Counted from the first letter of the stretch, positions 1-8,018 are shown. The stretch: DNA of 64,000 nucleotides from Nocardia panacis (GCF_003598715.1 NZ_QZFU01000029.1:1-64000), one strand, 5' to 3'. Numbers and translations: made by a program. Notes: a model not told the origin generated them from the sequence alone.

Positions 1-235
1 GGTTCGTCTTGGTAAACAAACCATCTACCGGAGACCTCACCCATTCCCAGCCAACGACACACCATGCCCAACAACAAGTTTCACACCGCCGCAACCAGCA
101 CCGACCTACTTCTTAAACACGACCTAGGTCGCTGATCCTCGGCTGTTGTCCGATGATCTCGAGCGGAGGTCGAGTGTCTCCCAGCCGCCACCGAGAAACC
201 CGGTCGCGGCCGGGTTGATGGCATTTGTCGTGAGG

Positions 236-602
236 TCAGCGAAATGTGTGGCGCGACACCCATGGCATGGCGGATTCGAGTTGGGCGGAGATGGCGAGAA
301 GCGTTGCGTCGCAACCCCATCGGGCCGAGAGTCCGATCCCGATCGGAATTCCCTGCGCCGTCCAGCCGAGCGGGAGGCTGATCGAGGGGTAACCCGTGGT
401 TGGCGATGATGGTGTTGCCTGTGTATGTGGTCATCGCGGCGGGATCCTCGTCGTTGCGCAGTGCTCCGATCCACACGGGCGGTGTGGTGACGGTCGATGT
501 CACCACGATGTCGGCGTCGGCGTAGGTCATCGCCCAGTGGCGGGCGCGGGCCCGTACGACGCCGACCTTCGCCGCGAGCGCACAGTCGGTCGGAGTCGAT
601 GC
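236..602 (-). pseudogene. Amidase relic, C-terminal part with a frameshift
   Basis: Reading the minus strand from about 602, the frame gives an amidase-like stretch that includes RARARHWAMTYADADIVVT, then TYTGNTIIANH. At about 390-397 the frame changes. The other frame continues with the amidase C-terminal signature TGYPSISLPLGW, then QGIPIGIGLSARWG, and ends ..SAMPWVSRHTFR at a TGA (236-238). The two halves fit one amidase-signature-family C terminus of about 120 residues. The upstream frame is closed by a TGA at 603-605. The N-terminal half with the Ser-Ser-Lys catalytic triad is absent, and its place is taken by the divergent TetR gene. No function is expected. A sequencing error could explain the frameshift but not the missing N terminus. 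Confidence 0.72.
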
Positions 603-652
603 TCACGGAACGCACCCTGTCCTTTCGTTACGCGTATCAATACAGTCGGGGA

Positions 653-1291
653 ATGGTTGTCGAATCGGGTGGCAATGCAAGGGCGGGCCGCCCCAGGGCG
701 GCGAGCGCCGCGCAGATTCTCGAGGTCGCCGCACAGATCGCCGACGACGACGGACTCGAGGCGGTTTCGTTTCGCGCCATTGCCGATCGGCTCGGCACCT
801 CACCGATGTCGGTGCACAGAACCACCGGCGGCATCGATGCGCTGCGCCGCGAATTGGTCGCGGCGCTGGTGGGCGACGCCATCAAGGCCATCGACTGGCC
901 GACAGGCTGGCGGGAGATGTGCCGGACCTTCGCCTACGCGTTGCGCGATCTGCTGATGCGTCATCCACTCGTGCTGGAAGCGCACCGACAGTCCGCTCTC
1001 GAGGCGCCGGGCGCCGATGACATCGCGCACCGGGTGGTCCGGGCACTGCGGGATGCGGGGCTCTGCGCGGAAGAGGCCGCGTACGCGTACGCCACACTGC
1101 ACGACTTCGTCACCGGCCACGTCTCGATCAGACTCGGACGCGGCGACTTCGAATCGACCACCGCACCCGCCGAGCGCCGCGGCGCCTCGGTGTTCGTTGA
1201 CCATCACGACTACGACCGCCGTTTCGAGACCGGAATCTCCTTGCTGATGAGCGGAATCGGCGCGACACTCGCCCCGCGGATCCGCTCATGA
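653..1291 (+). CDS. TetR/AcrR family transcriptional regulator
   Basis: A 212-residue DNA-binding repressor. The N-terminal helix-turn-helix (about residues 12-60) reads ILEVAAQIADDDGLEAVSFR followed by AIADRLGTSPMSVHR, a TetR_N domain. The C-terminal half resembles the TetR_C type, with a DFVTGHVSIRLGR helix. I chose the ATG at 653 because it directly precedes the GRPRAASAAQIL basic lead-in. The frame stays open upstream to 497 but that part is low-complexity Arg-rich. The stop overlaps by four bases the ATG of a truncated hydrolase, so the two were translationally coupled. The ligand is unknown. The former partner gene was probably the hydrolase or the amidase on the other side. Confidence 0.85.
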   Translation: MVVESGGNARAGRPRAASAAQILEVAAQIADDDGLEAVSFRAIADRLGTSPMSVHRTTGGIDALRRELVAALVGDAIKAIDWPTGWREMCRTFAYALRDLLMRHPLVLEAHRQSALEAPGADDIAHRVVRALRDAGLCAEEAAYAYATLHDFVTGHVSIRLGRGDFESTTAPAERRGASVFVDHHDYDRRFETGISLLMSGIGATLAPRIRS

Positions 1292-1464
1292 CGACGCGCC
1301 CCGAGGGCGGGGCGATCGTCGATGGCGCAGGCGGTCGTATCGGCCGGTGCGACTACGGCGACCCGAACGGACGGATCGTGATCGCCGCCCACGGGACGCC
1401 CGGTGCGGACATGGACGCGAAGTATCGGGAGACTCGCGCGCCGGTGACAGTGGCGCATCGCTGA
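1288..1464 (+). pseudogene. Truncated alpha/beta-hydrolase, N-terminal fragment only
   Basis: A 58-codon frame starts in an ATGA overlap with the TetR stop. It reads RIGRCDYGDPNGRIVIAAHG, then TPGADMD, matching the first beta strands and the oxyanion-hole HGTPG of alpha/beta hydrolases (typical lead-in: DGR.L.Y.DYGDP.G.PV...HGTPG). It then ends at a TGA with no GxSxG nucleophile elbow, no acid and no catalytic His. Family members are usually 270-300 residues, so this is a deletion remnant. A small protein of another kind cannot be excluded, but the HGTPG context is specific. Confidence 0.6.
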
Positions 1465-1506
1465 GCCGAGCACTGCTTCCTGCTTGGGCTTGGTGCGTGG
1501 CCCGAG

Positions 1507-1556
1507 TGAAATGTAACTATTTTGCTCTGAAATGTAACTCCCTGTGGTTACATTTC
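1507..1556 (+). promoter_or_regulatory. Repeated operator upstream of the AlbA_2 gene
   Basis: Three copies of GAAATGTAAC occur within 50 bp. Two are direct, as TGAAATGTAAC at 1507-1517 and 1528-1538, with starts 21 bp apart (two helical turns). One is inverted (GTTACATTTC at 1547-1556). The second and third form a palindrome with 10-bp perfect arms and an 8-bp spacer. The inverted copy ends four bases before the GTG start, leaving no room for a ribosome-binding site. A bound protein would probably block transcription or initiation. The downstream gene has a C-terminal winged-helix-like domain, so autoregulation is the simplest inference. Confidence 0.75.
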
Positions 1557-1560
1557 GCGT

Positions 1561-2997
1561 GTGATCGATGTCAGTGAGCTTGTCTCCGACCTTCGCGCCT
1601 CGGGCGGCGACCGTATCGATGTCGAGGTGAAGTCCGCGGCGGGCGGGCTGCCGCAGTCCTTGACCAGCACGTTGAGTGCGCTGGCGAACCTGCCGGGCGG
1701 TGGCGCCATCATCCTCGGGCTCGATGAACGAACCGGGTTCCGGCCGGTACCCCTCGGTGATCCGCATTGCCTGAAACAGGGACTCGGAACAAAGGCGCGC
1801 GCGTTCACGCCGCCGATCCGGATGGCCGTCGAAGATGCCACGGTCGATGGTGAACCTGTCATCGTCGTTCGCGTCCACGAATGCGACCGTTCGGCGAAGC
1901 CGTGTCGGGTGTCCGCGACGGGGACCGCGTACCTGCGCAGCTATGACGGCGACTTCCCGATGTCGGAGTTGGAGGAGCAGGCGTTTCTGACGTCGAGATG
2001 CCCACCGCTGTTCGATCGGGCGCCGGTGGTGGGCGCGAACCAGACGGACCTGGATTCCGATCTGGTCCGAGAGTTCCTGCGCTCGGTGCGGGAGCGTGAT
2101 CCTCGTGGACTCGGGAGATTCGCCGACGACGGAGAGTTGTTGCTGCGTGCGGGCGTCCTCGATTCGGATCATCGCCCCACCGTGGCCGGAATTCTGGCGA
2201 TGGGTGTCCATCCACAGCAATGGTTTCCGCGGTTCGTGATTCAGATATCGGCGGAGCCGCAGCCGGGTGATCCCGCGGAAATCCGGGCACGCAATCAGGC
2301 GACGATCACGGGTCCCATACCCCGGATGCTCGATGAAGCGCTGTCTTGGGCGCGACGCACCTTCGCGACATCGATCGCGACTGCCGCCGACGGCACGGTT
2401 CACGACCGAATGGAGTATCCACTGGTCGCATTTCGCGAGTTGATCGGCAACGCGTTGGTCCATCGGGATCTGGATCACTGGTCGACGGGAATGGCCATAG
2501 AAGTCCGCCTACGACGGGACCGCTTGGTGATAACCAATCCCGGTGGCCTGTATGGCATTACGGTGGATCGGCTCGGCCGCGACGCGGTGACTTCGGCGCG
2601 CAACGCCCGACTGGTCGCGATCTGTCAACACGTTCGTTCGCCGGATACCGGCGCACGGGTCATCGAGGCATTGGCAACCGGTCTACCCATCGTGGCCGAG
2701 TCGCTGGAACGAGCAACTCTGCCGCCCGCCCACTATGTCGACGCCGGAATCAGATTCACCGCCGTGCTCTACCATTCTGCGCGCGAGCCGGTCCGAACAC
2801 CGAAACTCAATGTGACCGAGCAGAAGATCTACGACGCATTGGCTGCCGGGTCGATTACTGTCCAGGAACTCGAATCAAGTCTCGACTTGTCGGCACCGAA
2901 CATCCGGAAGGCACTGCGGGCATTGCGCGCGTCGAACCTCGTTGTGCAGGAAGGTGGTCGCGGAAAACCGACAACCTACCGTCACGTCCCATCCTGA
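1561..2997 (+). CDS. AlbA_2 / divergent-AAA (Schlafen-like) ATP-binding regulator with C-terminal HTH
   Basis: A 478-residue protein. Residues about 20-135 form an AlbA_2 (Schlafen AAA_4-type) domain, including DVEVKSAAGGLP, LANLPGGGAIILGLDE and GTAYLRSYDG. A middle region carries FRELIGNALVHRDLDHW, the conserved segment of divergent AAA_4 proteins. The last 65 residues (VTEQKIYDAL, SAPNIRKALRALRASNLV) look like a winged helix. The start is GTG at 1561, right behind the repeated operator and without a Shine-Dalgarno sequence, so translation may be leaderless. Family members are described as transcriptional regulators or nucleic-acid-associated proteins, and some lie in defence islands. No defence partner is visible here. 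Confidence 0.82.
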   Translation: MIDVSELVSDLRASGGDRIDVEVKSAAGGLPQSLTSTLSALANLPGGGAIILGLDERTGFRPVPLGDPHCLKQGLGTKARAFTPPIRMAVEDATVDGEPVIVVRVHECDRSAKPCRVSATGTAYLRSYDGDFPMSELEEQAFLTSRCPPLFDRAPVVGANQTDLDSDLVREFLRSVRERDPRGLGRFADDGELLLRAGVLDSDHRPTVAGILAMGVHPQQWFPRFVIQISAEPQPGDPAEIRARNQATITGPIPRMLDEALSWARRTFATSIATAADGTVHDRMEYPLVAFRELIGNALVHRDLDHWSTGMAIEVRLRRDRLVITNPGGLYGITVDRLGRDAVTSARNARLVAICQHVRSPDTGARVIEALATGLPIVAESLERATLPPAHYVDAGIRFTAVLYHSAREPVRTPKLNVTEQKIYDALAAGSITVQELESSLDLSAPNIRKALRALRASNLVVQEGGRGKPTTYRHVPS

Positions 2998-3085
2998 TGG
3001 TGAGCGGGTAATCCACCTGGCCACGGGTTGGTATCGCCGAATGGCGCCGAGACAATGGGCGGCTCGGGGAGCCGTGACCTGACGG

Positions 3086-3676
3086 TCAGCGCGGTCGACG
3101 TAGTCCTGCGACGAGGAGTTCGACCAGGTGGCGTGCGTCGTAGCGTGGGTCGTTGTCGGCGCCTATGCAGAGGTTTCCGACGCCGCGCATGAGTTGGTAG
3201 GCGTTGAGGTCGGGGCGGATCTCACCGGAGGCGGTGGCGGCGTCGAGGAGTTGGGTGCACACCGGTAGGAGACGGTCCAGGAAATAGTCGTGCAGGGTTT
3301 CGAAGCCGGGGTTGTCGGTTTGCAGTGCGGCCGCGAGACCATGCTTGGTGACCAGGAAGTCGACGAAGAGGTCGACCCATCGTCCCAGGGCGATATGCGG
3401 TGTGGGGCTGGTCGCCAGCAGGGCCGGGCCTGCCTCGGCGCAGGCGTCGACCTGGTGTCGGTAGACGGCGATGATCAGATCCGCCCGTGTGGGGAAGTGG
3501 CGGTAGATGGTGGCCGTTCCGACACCGGCCTTGGCCGCGATGTCGCGTACCGGCGCTTCCACTCCTGATTTCACGAAGATCGCGGCGGCCGCGTCGAGCA
3601 GTGTTTCCGCGTTGCGGCGAGCGTCCGCTCGCTTGGGTCGAGTCGCGTGCCCTGTGTCTCGGTCGCTGTTGTTCAC
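3086..3676 (-). CDS. TetR/AcrR family regulator divergent from an aldo/keto reductase
   Basis: A 196-residue regulator with an N-terminal HTH (DIAAKAGVGTATIYRHFPTR, about residues 40-60) and a C-terminal part of the SbtR-like type (DNPGFETLHDYFLDRLLP, LNAYQLMRGVGNLC). An upstream ATG at 3742 exists. The GTG at 3676 is preferred because a strong GGAGGTG lies 9 bases before it, and because the region between 3676 and the AKR gene then contains the paired operator at 3712-3749. It probably represses itself and the divergent AKR gene at 3832. The inducer is unknown. Confidence 0.85.
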   Translation of the reverse strand: MNNSDRDTGHATRPKRADARRNAETLLDAAAAIFVKSGVEAPVRDIAAKAGVGTATIYRHFPTRADLIIAVYRHQVDACAEAGPALLATSPTPHIALGRWVDLFVDFLVTKHGLAAALQTDNPGFETLHDYFLDRLLPVCTQLLDAATASGEIRPDLNAYQLMRGVGNLCIGADNDPRYDARHLVELLVAGLRRPR

Positions 3677-3711
3677 CGCGTCCGCCACCTCCGTTGCCGA
3701 GATTGATAAGC

Positions 3712-3749
3712 GGGACAATGTTCCGTATCGTAAATGGGACATGGTTCCG
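3712..3749. promoter_or_regulatory. Tandem imperfect palindromes, likely TetR operator
   Basis: GGGACAATGTTCCG (3712-3725) and GGGACATGGTTCCG (3736-3749) are near-identical, with starts 24 bp apart. Each is an imperfect inverted repeat (GGGACA / TGTTCC-like). They lie between the divergent TetR (GTG 3676) and aldo/keto reductase (ATG 3832), the usual place for a TetR operator. The binding protein is inferred. Confidence 0.65.
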
Positions 3750-3831
3750 CTTGCTCATGATGTCAGAGCAGGGGTCGATAACCAATCCATGTGCTGCTCT
3801 CCCGCTTTATTCGCAATGGAGGAACACGGTC

Positions 3832-4851
3832 ATGCAGTACCGCACCTTGGGCCGCACCGGTGTACAGGTCAGTTCCCTAGCGCTCGGCGCGATGAACTTC
3901 GGCAAGATCGGGCGCACCACACAGGACGACGTCACCGCCATCGTCGATGCCGCTCTCGAGGCAGGCATCAACCTCATCGACACCGCCGACGCGTACAGCG
4001 GCGGCGAGTCCGAGCAGATGGTCGGCAAGGCCATCGCAGGCCGCCGCGAAGACATAGTGCTGGCCACGAAGGCGAGCCTGCCGATGGGCGAGAACCGTAA
4101 CCATCAGGGCAGTTCGCGCCGCTGGCTGGTCACCGAACTCGACAACAGTCTGCGCCGCCTCGGTGTCGATCACGTCGATCTCTACCAGATTCACCGATGG
4201 GACCCGAACACCAGCGACGAGGAGACCCTGTCGGCATTGACCGACCTGCAGCGCGCGGGAAAGATTCGATACTTCGGCTCCTCGACGTTCCCCGCATACC
4301 GCATCGTGCAGGCCCAGTGGGCCGCCCGCGAATACCACCTGAGCCGTTACGTCACCGAGCAGCCCAGCTACTCGATCCTGCAGCGCGGGATCGAAACCCA
4401 CGTTCTGCCGGTAGCCGAGCAATACGGACTCGGCGTGCTGGTGTGGAGCCCGCTGGCTTCGGGCTGGCTGTCGGGCGCGATCCGCGCGGGCCGAGACATC
4501 ACCACCAGCCGCTCCACATTCATGCCGCAACGCTTCGACACCGCCATCCCCGCGAACAGGGCCAAGCTGGATGCCGTCGAGCAACTGGCTGAGCTCGCCG
4601 ACGAAGCGGGCCTGACCATGATCCAGTTGGCGCTCGGATTCGTGACCGCGCATCCGGCCGTGACCAGCGCCCTCATCGGCCCCCGCACACTGAACCACCT
4701 GCACTCGCAACTAGCCGCCGCCGACACCGTGCTCTCCGCCGACGTACTCGACGCGATCGACGCGATCGTCACCCCCGGCACCGACCTGGCCCCACAAGAA
4801 AAGAACGACACCCCACCCGCACTACTCGACCGGGCACTACGTCGCCGCTGA
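3832..4851 (+). CDS. Aldo/keto reductase
   Basis: A 339-residue NADPH-dependent oxidoreductase of the AKR superfamily, a TIM barrel that reduces aldehydes or ketones. It has the N-terminal strand MQYRTLGRTGVQVSSLALG and the catalytic set Asp (INLIDTADAY, with Tyr), Lys (LATKASLP) and His (YQIHRWDP). The NADP-binding end is ALIGPRTLNHL. The ATG at 3832 has TGGAGGA just upstream, so the longer open frame from 3487 is discarded. It is divergent from the TetR gene. Natural substrate unknown. Confidence 0.9.
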   Translation: MQYRTLGRTGVQVSSLALGAMNFGKIGRTTQDDVTAIVDAALEAGINLIDTADAYSGGESEQMVGKAIAGRREDIVLATKASLPMGENRNHQGSSRRWLVTELDNSLRRLGVDHVDLYQIHRWDPNTSDEETLSALTDLQRAGKIRYFGSSTFPAYRIVQAQWAAREYHLSRYVTEQPSYSILQRGIETHVLPVAEQYGLGVLVWSPLASGWLSGAIRAGRDITTSRSTFMPQRFDTAIPANRAKLDAVEQLAELADEAGLTMIQLALGFVTAHPAVTSALIGPRTLNHLHSQLAAADTVLSADVLDAIDAIVTPGTDLAPQEKNDTPPALLDRALRRR

Positions 4852-4892
4852 CCACCCCTTGCCGCGGAACGTCAACGCCGCTTTCTCGATGT

Positions 4893-5696
4893 TCAGGTAT
4901 TCGGTCGCGTCATGCGGTCCATCACCGTGAGCATCTGGCGGCGGGTGGTGAGCCGGCGCGACAGCGCGACAGTGATGCGGTTGCCGCGGCCCGATACGAC
5001 GCTCGGTGGCGGGTTTCTGCGGTCGAGCGCGGCGAGTGCTGCCGCGACGACCTGCGCCGGTGATGCGGTGCGGGTACCGCCCGCCGCGGCCCGAGTGCCC
5101 GCGACGTCGAAGAACTCGGTCTCGGTGGCTCCAGGGGAGACTGCCAGCACACGCAGGCCGGTGCCGCGCGATTCGGCCCACAGGGCTTCGGTGAAGCTGA
5201 GCACGAATGCCTTCGACGCTCCGTAGACCGCCATGCGCGGTGTGGGCTGGTAGGCGGCCATGCTGGCGACATTGACCAGCACGCCGGTCTCCGCCGCGCG
5301 CAACTGTGGGAGGAAGGCGTGGCTGATGTCGACGACGGCCGTGATGTCGAGGGCGATCTCCTGACGCAACCGGGTTGGGTCTTCGGCGTGGAACGGGCCG
5401 AAGGTGCCGAACCCGGCGTTGTTGATCACTCCGGTGACGTGCAGCCCGCGGGTCGCGACGGCCGCGGCGAGTTCGGGGCCGACATCGGGTTCGGACAGGT
5501 CGAACGGCAGCGGGTGCGCGGTGACGCCGTGCGTGGTTTCGAGTTCTGCGGCAAGGGATTTCAGCCGCTCTGCGCGGCGTGCCACCAGGACCAGGTCGGA
5601 CCCGCGTGCGGCGAGTTGGCGCGCGAACTGGGTGCCGATGCCTGCGCTGGCTCCGGTGATCAGGGTGGTGCGTCCGTGGTAGTCGATTGCGGTCAT
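4893..5696 (-). CDS. Short-chain dehydrogenase/reductase
   Basis: A 267-residue classical SDR. The Rossmann motif is TGASAGIG (residues 14-21), followed by DLSEPD, the NNAG motif, and the catalytic Ser (VNVASMAAYQPT) and YGASK (Tyr and Lys). PGATETEF follows. Start ATG 5696 has AGGAGG 5 bases upstream. It is divergently transcribed from a TetR gene at 5804, with direct repeats between, so it is likely repressed by that regulator. Substrate cannot be predicted. Confidence 0.9.
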   Translation of the reverse strand: MTAIDYHGRTTLITGASAGIGTQFARQLAARGSDLVLVARRAERLKSLAAELETTHGVTAHPLPFDLSEPDVGPELAAAVATRGLHVTGVINNAGFGTFGPFHAEDPTRLRQEIALDITAVVDISHAFLPQLRAAETGVLVNVASMAAYQPTPRMAVYGASKAFVLSFTEALWAESRGTGLRVLAVSPGATETEFFDVAGTRAAAGGTRTASPAQVVAAALAALDRRNPPPSVVSGRGNRITVALSRRLTTRRQMLTVMDRMTRPNT

Positions 5697-5722
5697 CGAA
5701 TCCTCCTGTGCCGAAAGGTCTG

Positions 5723-5749
5723 CTGTCAGACTATGTCAATCTGTCAGAC
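5723..5749. promoter_or_regulatory. Direct repeats CTGTCAGAC, likely TetR operator
   Basis: CTGTCAGAC occurs at 5723-5731 and 5741-5749, with starts 18 bp apart, and a weaker relative (CTGCCAGAT) begins at 5751. They lie between the divergent SDR and TetR genes. An inverted element within each repeat (GTC...GAC) fits a TetR-type site. Binding is inferred. Confidence 0.55.
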
Positions 5750-5803
5750 ACTGCCAGATATTGCCTAACTGCCAAATGGGCGGTGTCCGACTATCCTGAG
5801 GGC

Positions 5804-6394
5804 GTGAACAAGCGGATCAAGGAGCCGACCCTGTGGGAGCGCTCGCGGCAGCTGGCGGTGCGGGAGATCCTCGACACGGCGATCCGCCTGTTCGAGGAGC
5901 AGGGCTACGAGGCCACTACGATCGCGCAGATCGCCAGGGCCGCAGGTGTTTCCGAGCGCTCGCTGTTCCGGTATTTCGGTGCCAAGGAGGACCTGGTCTG
6001 CGGCGACCAGGAGGCGCTCGGCCGGTTGCTGCGGGCCGCTGTCGAATCCCAACCCGGTGATGTCTCGCCACAGAGTGCGCTGGAAGCCGGGTTCGCCGTC
6101 ATTCTGACCGCCAACCACTCGGCTGCGGAGGCCCTGCGGCTGTCGCGGCTGATCTTCGCGACACCCTCGCTGTATGCCGCATACGTGACGAAAAGGCTCC
6201 GCTGGCAGGAAGATCTGGTACCGGTGATCGCGGAGCGGATGGCCGCGTCCGACCCCGCCGACCCGCGCCCCCGCGCCCTCATCGCCACCGTCTTCGCCTG
6301 TGTCGACGCGGCCACTCGCGCCTGGGTGGTCGCGGACGGCCGCGCGGACATCGCCGACCTCTACGCTCGTGCGCTGACCGCGATCACGACCTGA
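5804..6394 (+). CDS. TetR/AcrR family regulator divergent from the SDR
   Basis: A 196-residue regulator. The HTH is ATTIAQIARAAGVSERSLFR, then YFGAKEDLV (about residues 30-58). The C-terminal domain is helical, with no recognised ligand pocket. The GTG at 5804 is chosen because the protein then begins VNKRIKEPTLWERSRQLAVR, a usual TetR lead-in. The open frame upstream runs back into the SDR promoter and its operator. Probably autoregulated and a repressor of the SDR. Confidence 0.85.
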   Translation: MNKRIKEPTLWERSRQLAVREILDTAIRLFEEQGYEATTIAQIARAAGVSERSLFRYFGAKEDLVCGDQEALGRLLRAAVESQPGDVSPQSALEAGFAVILTANHSAAEALRLSRLIFATPSLYAAYVTKRLRWQEDLVPVIAERMAASDPADPRPRALIATVFACVDAATRAWVVADGRADIADLYARALTAITT

Positions 6395-6690
6395 CTCGGC
6401 GGGCGGCCACGGCATCCATTGGGGTCAGTGTCCGGAGATCTCACGCAGGCCGAAGCGTTGCTGGACAAAACTCTCGCCTCCGAACAGGCCAAGCAGGATG
6501 CCAATCCGACGACGGGAGTCCCGTGTCGCACCTGGCGAAGCGCGGCATGGAACATGTTGTGCTGCTGCCCTATTCGACGATGAGATACACCCCTCCACAA
6601 GCTTCGGCCAGGGGGGAGCCGAACTGCCTCCATCCCAATAAGTGCGCTGTGCTGGCGTGCTAGCTGACAGCAACATCCACGCCGCCAGTG
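6395..6690. other. Intergenic stretch without a convincing gene
   Basis: About 300 bp between the TetR stop and the tandem repeats. A short plus frame from a GTG at 6427 (SGDLTQAEALLDKTLASEQA then KQD) is helical-looking and could be a gene fragment, but it ends within about 50 codons. I could not match it to a family. No hairpin terminator stands out. Confidence 0.4.
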
Positions 6691-7026
6691 GGTTGGGGGT
6701 CCGGGGGCGAAGCCCGCCGGGCGGGCGCTGGGGGTTGCACCTCCACGACAAATGATGAACCGAGCCCAACGAGCGCCCTCCGCGAACAGGACCCGCGCGG
6801 CCGGGCCGGGTTGGGGGTCCGGGGGCGAAGCCCGCCGGGCGGGCGCTGGGGGTTGCACCTCCACGACAAATGATGAACCGAGCCCAACGAACGCCCTCCG
6901 CGAACAGGACCCGCGCGGCCGAGCCGGGTTGGGGGTCCGGGGGCGAAGCCCGCCGGGCAGGGTGTGGGGGTTGCACCCCCACAAGAAATGACGAAACGAG
7001 CCCGGCGAGCGCCCCCCGCGAGCATG
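6691..7026. repeat. Three tandem copies of a 118-bp repeat
   Basis: GGTTGGGGGTCCGGGGGCGA begins units at 6691, 6809 and 6927, an exact 118-bp period. Units 1 and 2 are almost identical. Unit 3 has several substitutions and ends near 7026, next to the tRNA-Arg gene. Each unit contains the imperfect stem GGGGGCGAAGCCCGCC. Frames open through the repeats are artefacts of the 118-bp period and high GC. The origin is unknown; a tRNA-proximal duplication is possible. Confidence 0.9.
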
Positions 7027-7044
7027 GGTCGCCTACGAGTGGAG

Positions 7045-7117
7045 TGCCCTCGGCAGGAATCGAACCTGCGACCTACCCTTTAGGAGAGGGTTGCTCTATC
7101 CCCTGAGCTACGAAGGC
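7045..7117 (-). tRNA. tRNA-Arg, anticodon CCT
   Basis: The minus strand folds as a complete 73-nt tRNA. The acceptor stem is GCCTTCG with CGAGGGC and discriminator A. The D arm is GCTC..GAGC. The anticodon stem ACCCT/AGGGT carries loop CTCCTAA, giving anticodon CCT that reads AGG (Arg). The T arm is GCAGG TTCGAAT CCTGC. The 3' CCA is not encoded. It lies next to the 118-bp tandem repeats; tRNA-Arg genes are frequent integration sites, but no integrase is present here. Confidence 0.95.
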
Positions 7118-7205
7118 TGGTGGGTGCTGGGCACCTACCTTGGGACGTTGTGGAGTCTACCGGGTGTCGGGCGGTTGAGCCGCATTGGTGGGCGGCCGAT
7201 TGGAA

Positions 7206-8018
7206 TCAGAAGTCGCCGCCGCCGTCGAAACCGCCGGAGTCGAAACCGCCCGAGTCGTAGCTGCCGCCGTCGTATCCGCCGGAGTCGTAGCCGCCCGAGT
7301 CGAAACCGCCGGAGTCGTAGGAGCCCTGGTCGTAGCCGGGGTCGGTGGCGGCGGCCAGGCCGTCCTGGTAACCGTCGCCGTAGCCGCTTTCGAAACCTTG
7401 GGCGCCGTAGTGGACACCTTCCATGCCGGAGAAGAGGGAGGAGAACAGGAGGGCGGAGCCGAGGCCCCAGGCTCCGCCGATGAGGGCGGGTTTCCACCAG
7501 GGTTCGGAGTACCAGCCCGCCGGGACGGGACGGCCTGCGACGCGGCCGCCGGGGTAGTAGTTGGGGGTGCCCGCGGAGGGGTTGGGGGAGGCGGCGATCT
7601 GGCGGCCGTCGTAGTCGATGGTGCGGTCTTCGGTGACATTGCCCGCGGTGTTTTGGCCGTCCAGTGCCGGGATCTCGGGACCGGGGTCCATGCCCATGGC
7701 GGTGCGGGCGGCGCGAATGTAATAGAGCCCTTCGAGCGCGGTCTGCTTGGCGAGTTTGGCCTGGGCGGGGGTGCGGGCCTGCTCGAGTTGGGAGCCTGCG
7801 GCGATATTGCGTTCGGAGGCGTCGGCCAGCGCCTGTTTGGCGGCGTCGTTGCTGCCGGTGAGGCCGTAGATCTGGCCGCCGAGCCGCTCGTTGACCTGGC
7901 GGGCGTCGGCCAGCGCGTCGGCCAGCGCGAGTTCCGCGCGTTTCTTGGTCTGGCGTGACTGCACCACGATGAGCGCGGCCACCACCACGACCACCACGAT
8001 GAGGAGTGTGATCAACAC
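7206..8018 (-). CDS. Membrane-anchored coiled-coil protein with a Gly/Asp/Tyr repeat tail
   Basis: About 270 residues. An N-terminal membrane segment (LITLLIVVVVVVAALIVV) is followed by a charged helical region (KKRAELALADALADARQVNE onward, then KQALADASE) that suggests a coiled coil. A conserved-looking block follows (TALEGLYYIRAARTAMGMDP), then a second hydrophobic patch (GGAWGLGSALLFSSLFSG). The tail repeats GGYDSGG/GGFDSGG to the end. The start is GTG 8018, with GAGG upstream. I recognise it as an actinobacterial hypothetical type (possibly DUF1542-like) with no known function. It probably acts at the membrane, with the tail as a low-complexity interaction region. Confidence 0.75.
   Translation of the reverse strand: MLITLLIVVVVVVAALIVVQSRQTKKRAELALADALADARQVNERLGGQIYGLTGSNDAAKQALADASERNIAAGSQLEQARTPAQAKLAKQTALEGLYYIRAARTAMGMDPGPEIPALDGQNTAGNVTEDRTIDYDGRQIAASPNPSAGTPNYYPGGRVAGRPVPAGWYSEPWWKPALIGGAWGLGSALLFSSLFSGMEGVHYGAQGFESGYGDGYQDGLAAATDPGYDQGSYDSGGFDSGGYDSGGYDGGSYDSGGFDSGGFDGGGDF

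Noticed and set aside
1..130. Possible insertion-sequence end at the left edge
   Set aside because: No terminal inverted repeat or transposase frame could be shown in the available bases.
3487..3831. N-terminal extension of the aldo/keto reductase
   Set aside because: It overlaps the divergent TetR gene and its operator; ATG 3832 has a good ribosome-binding site and the AKR N-terminal motif.
6425..7025. Minus-strand frames through the 118-bp repeats (for example 6425-6982)
   Set aside because: 118 is not a multiple of 3, so each unit is read in a different frame. There is no conserved protein and no ribosome-binding site.
6691..7026. Possible CRISPR array
   Set aside because: Units are 118 bp and contiguous with no short-repeat/unique-spacer alternation and no cas genes.
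7045..7117. Genomic-island attachment site at tRNA-Arg
   Set aside because: No integrase and no second copy of the tRNA 3' end seen in the window.
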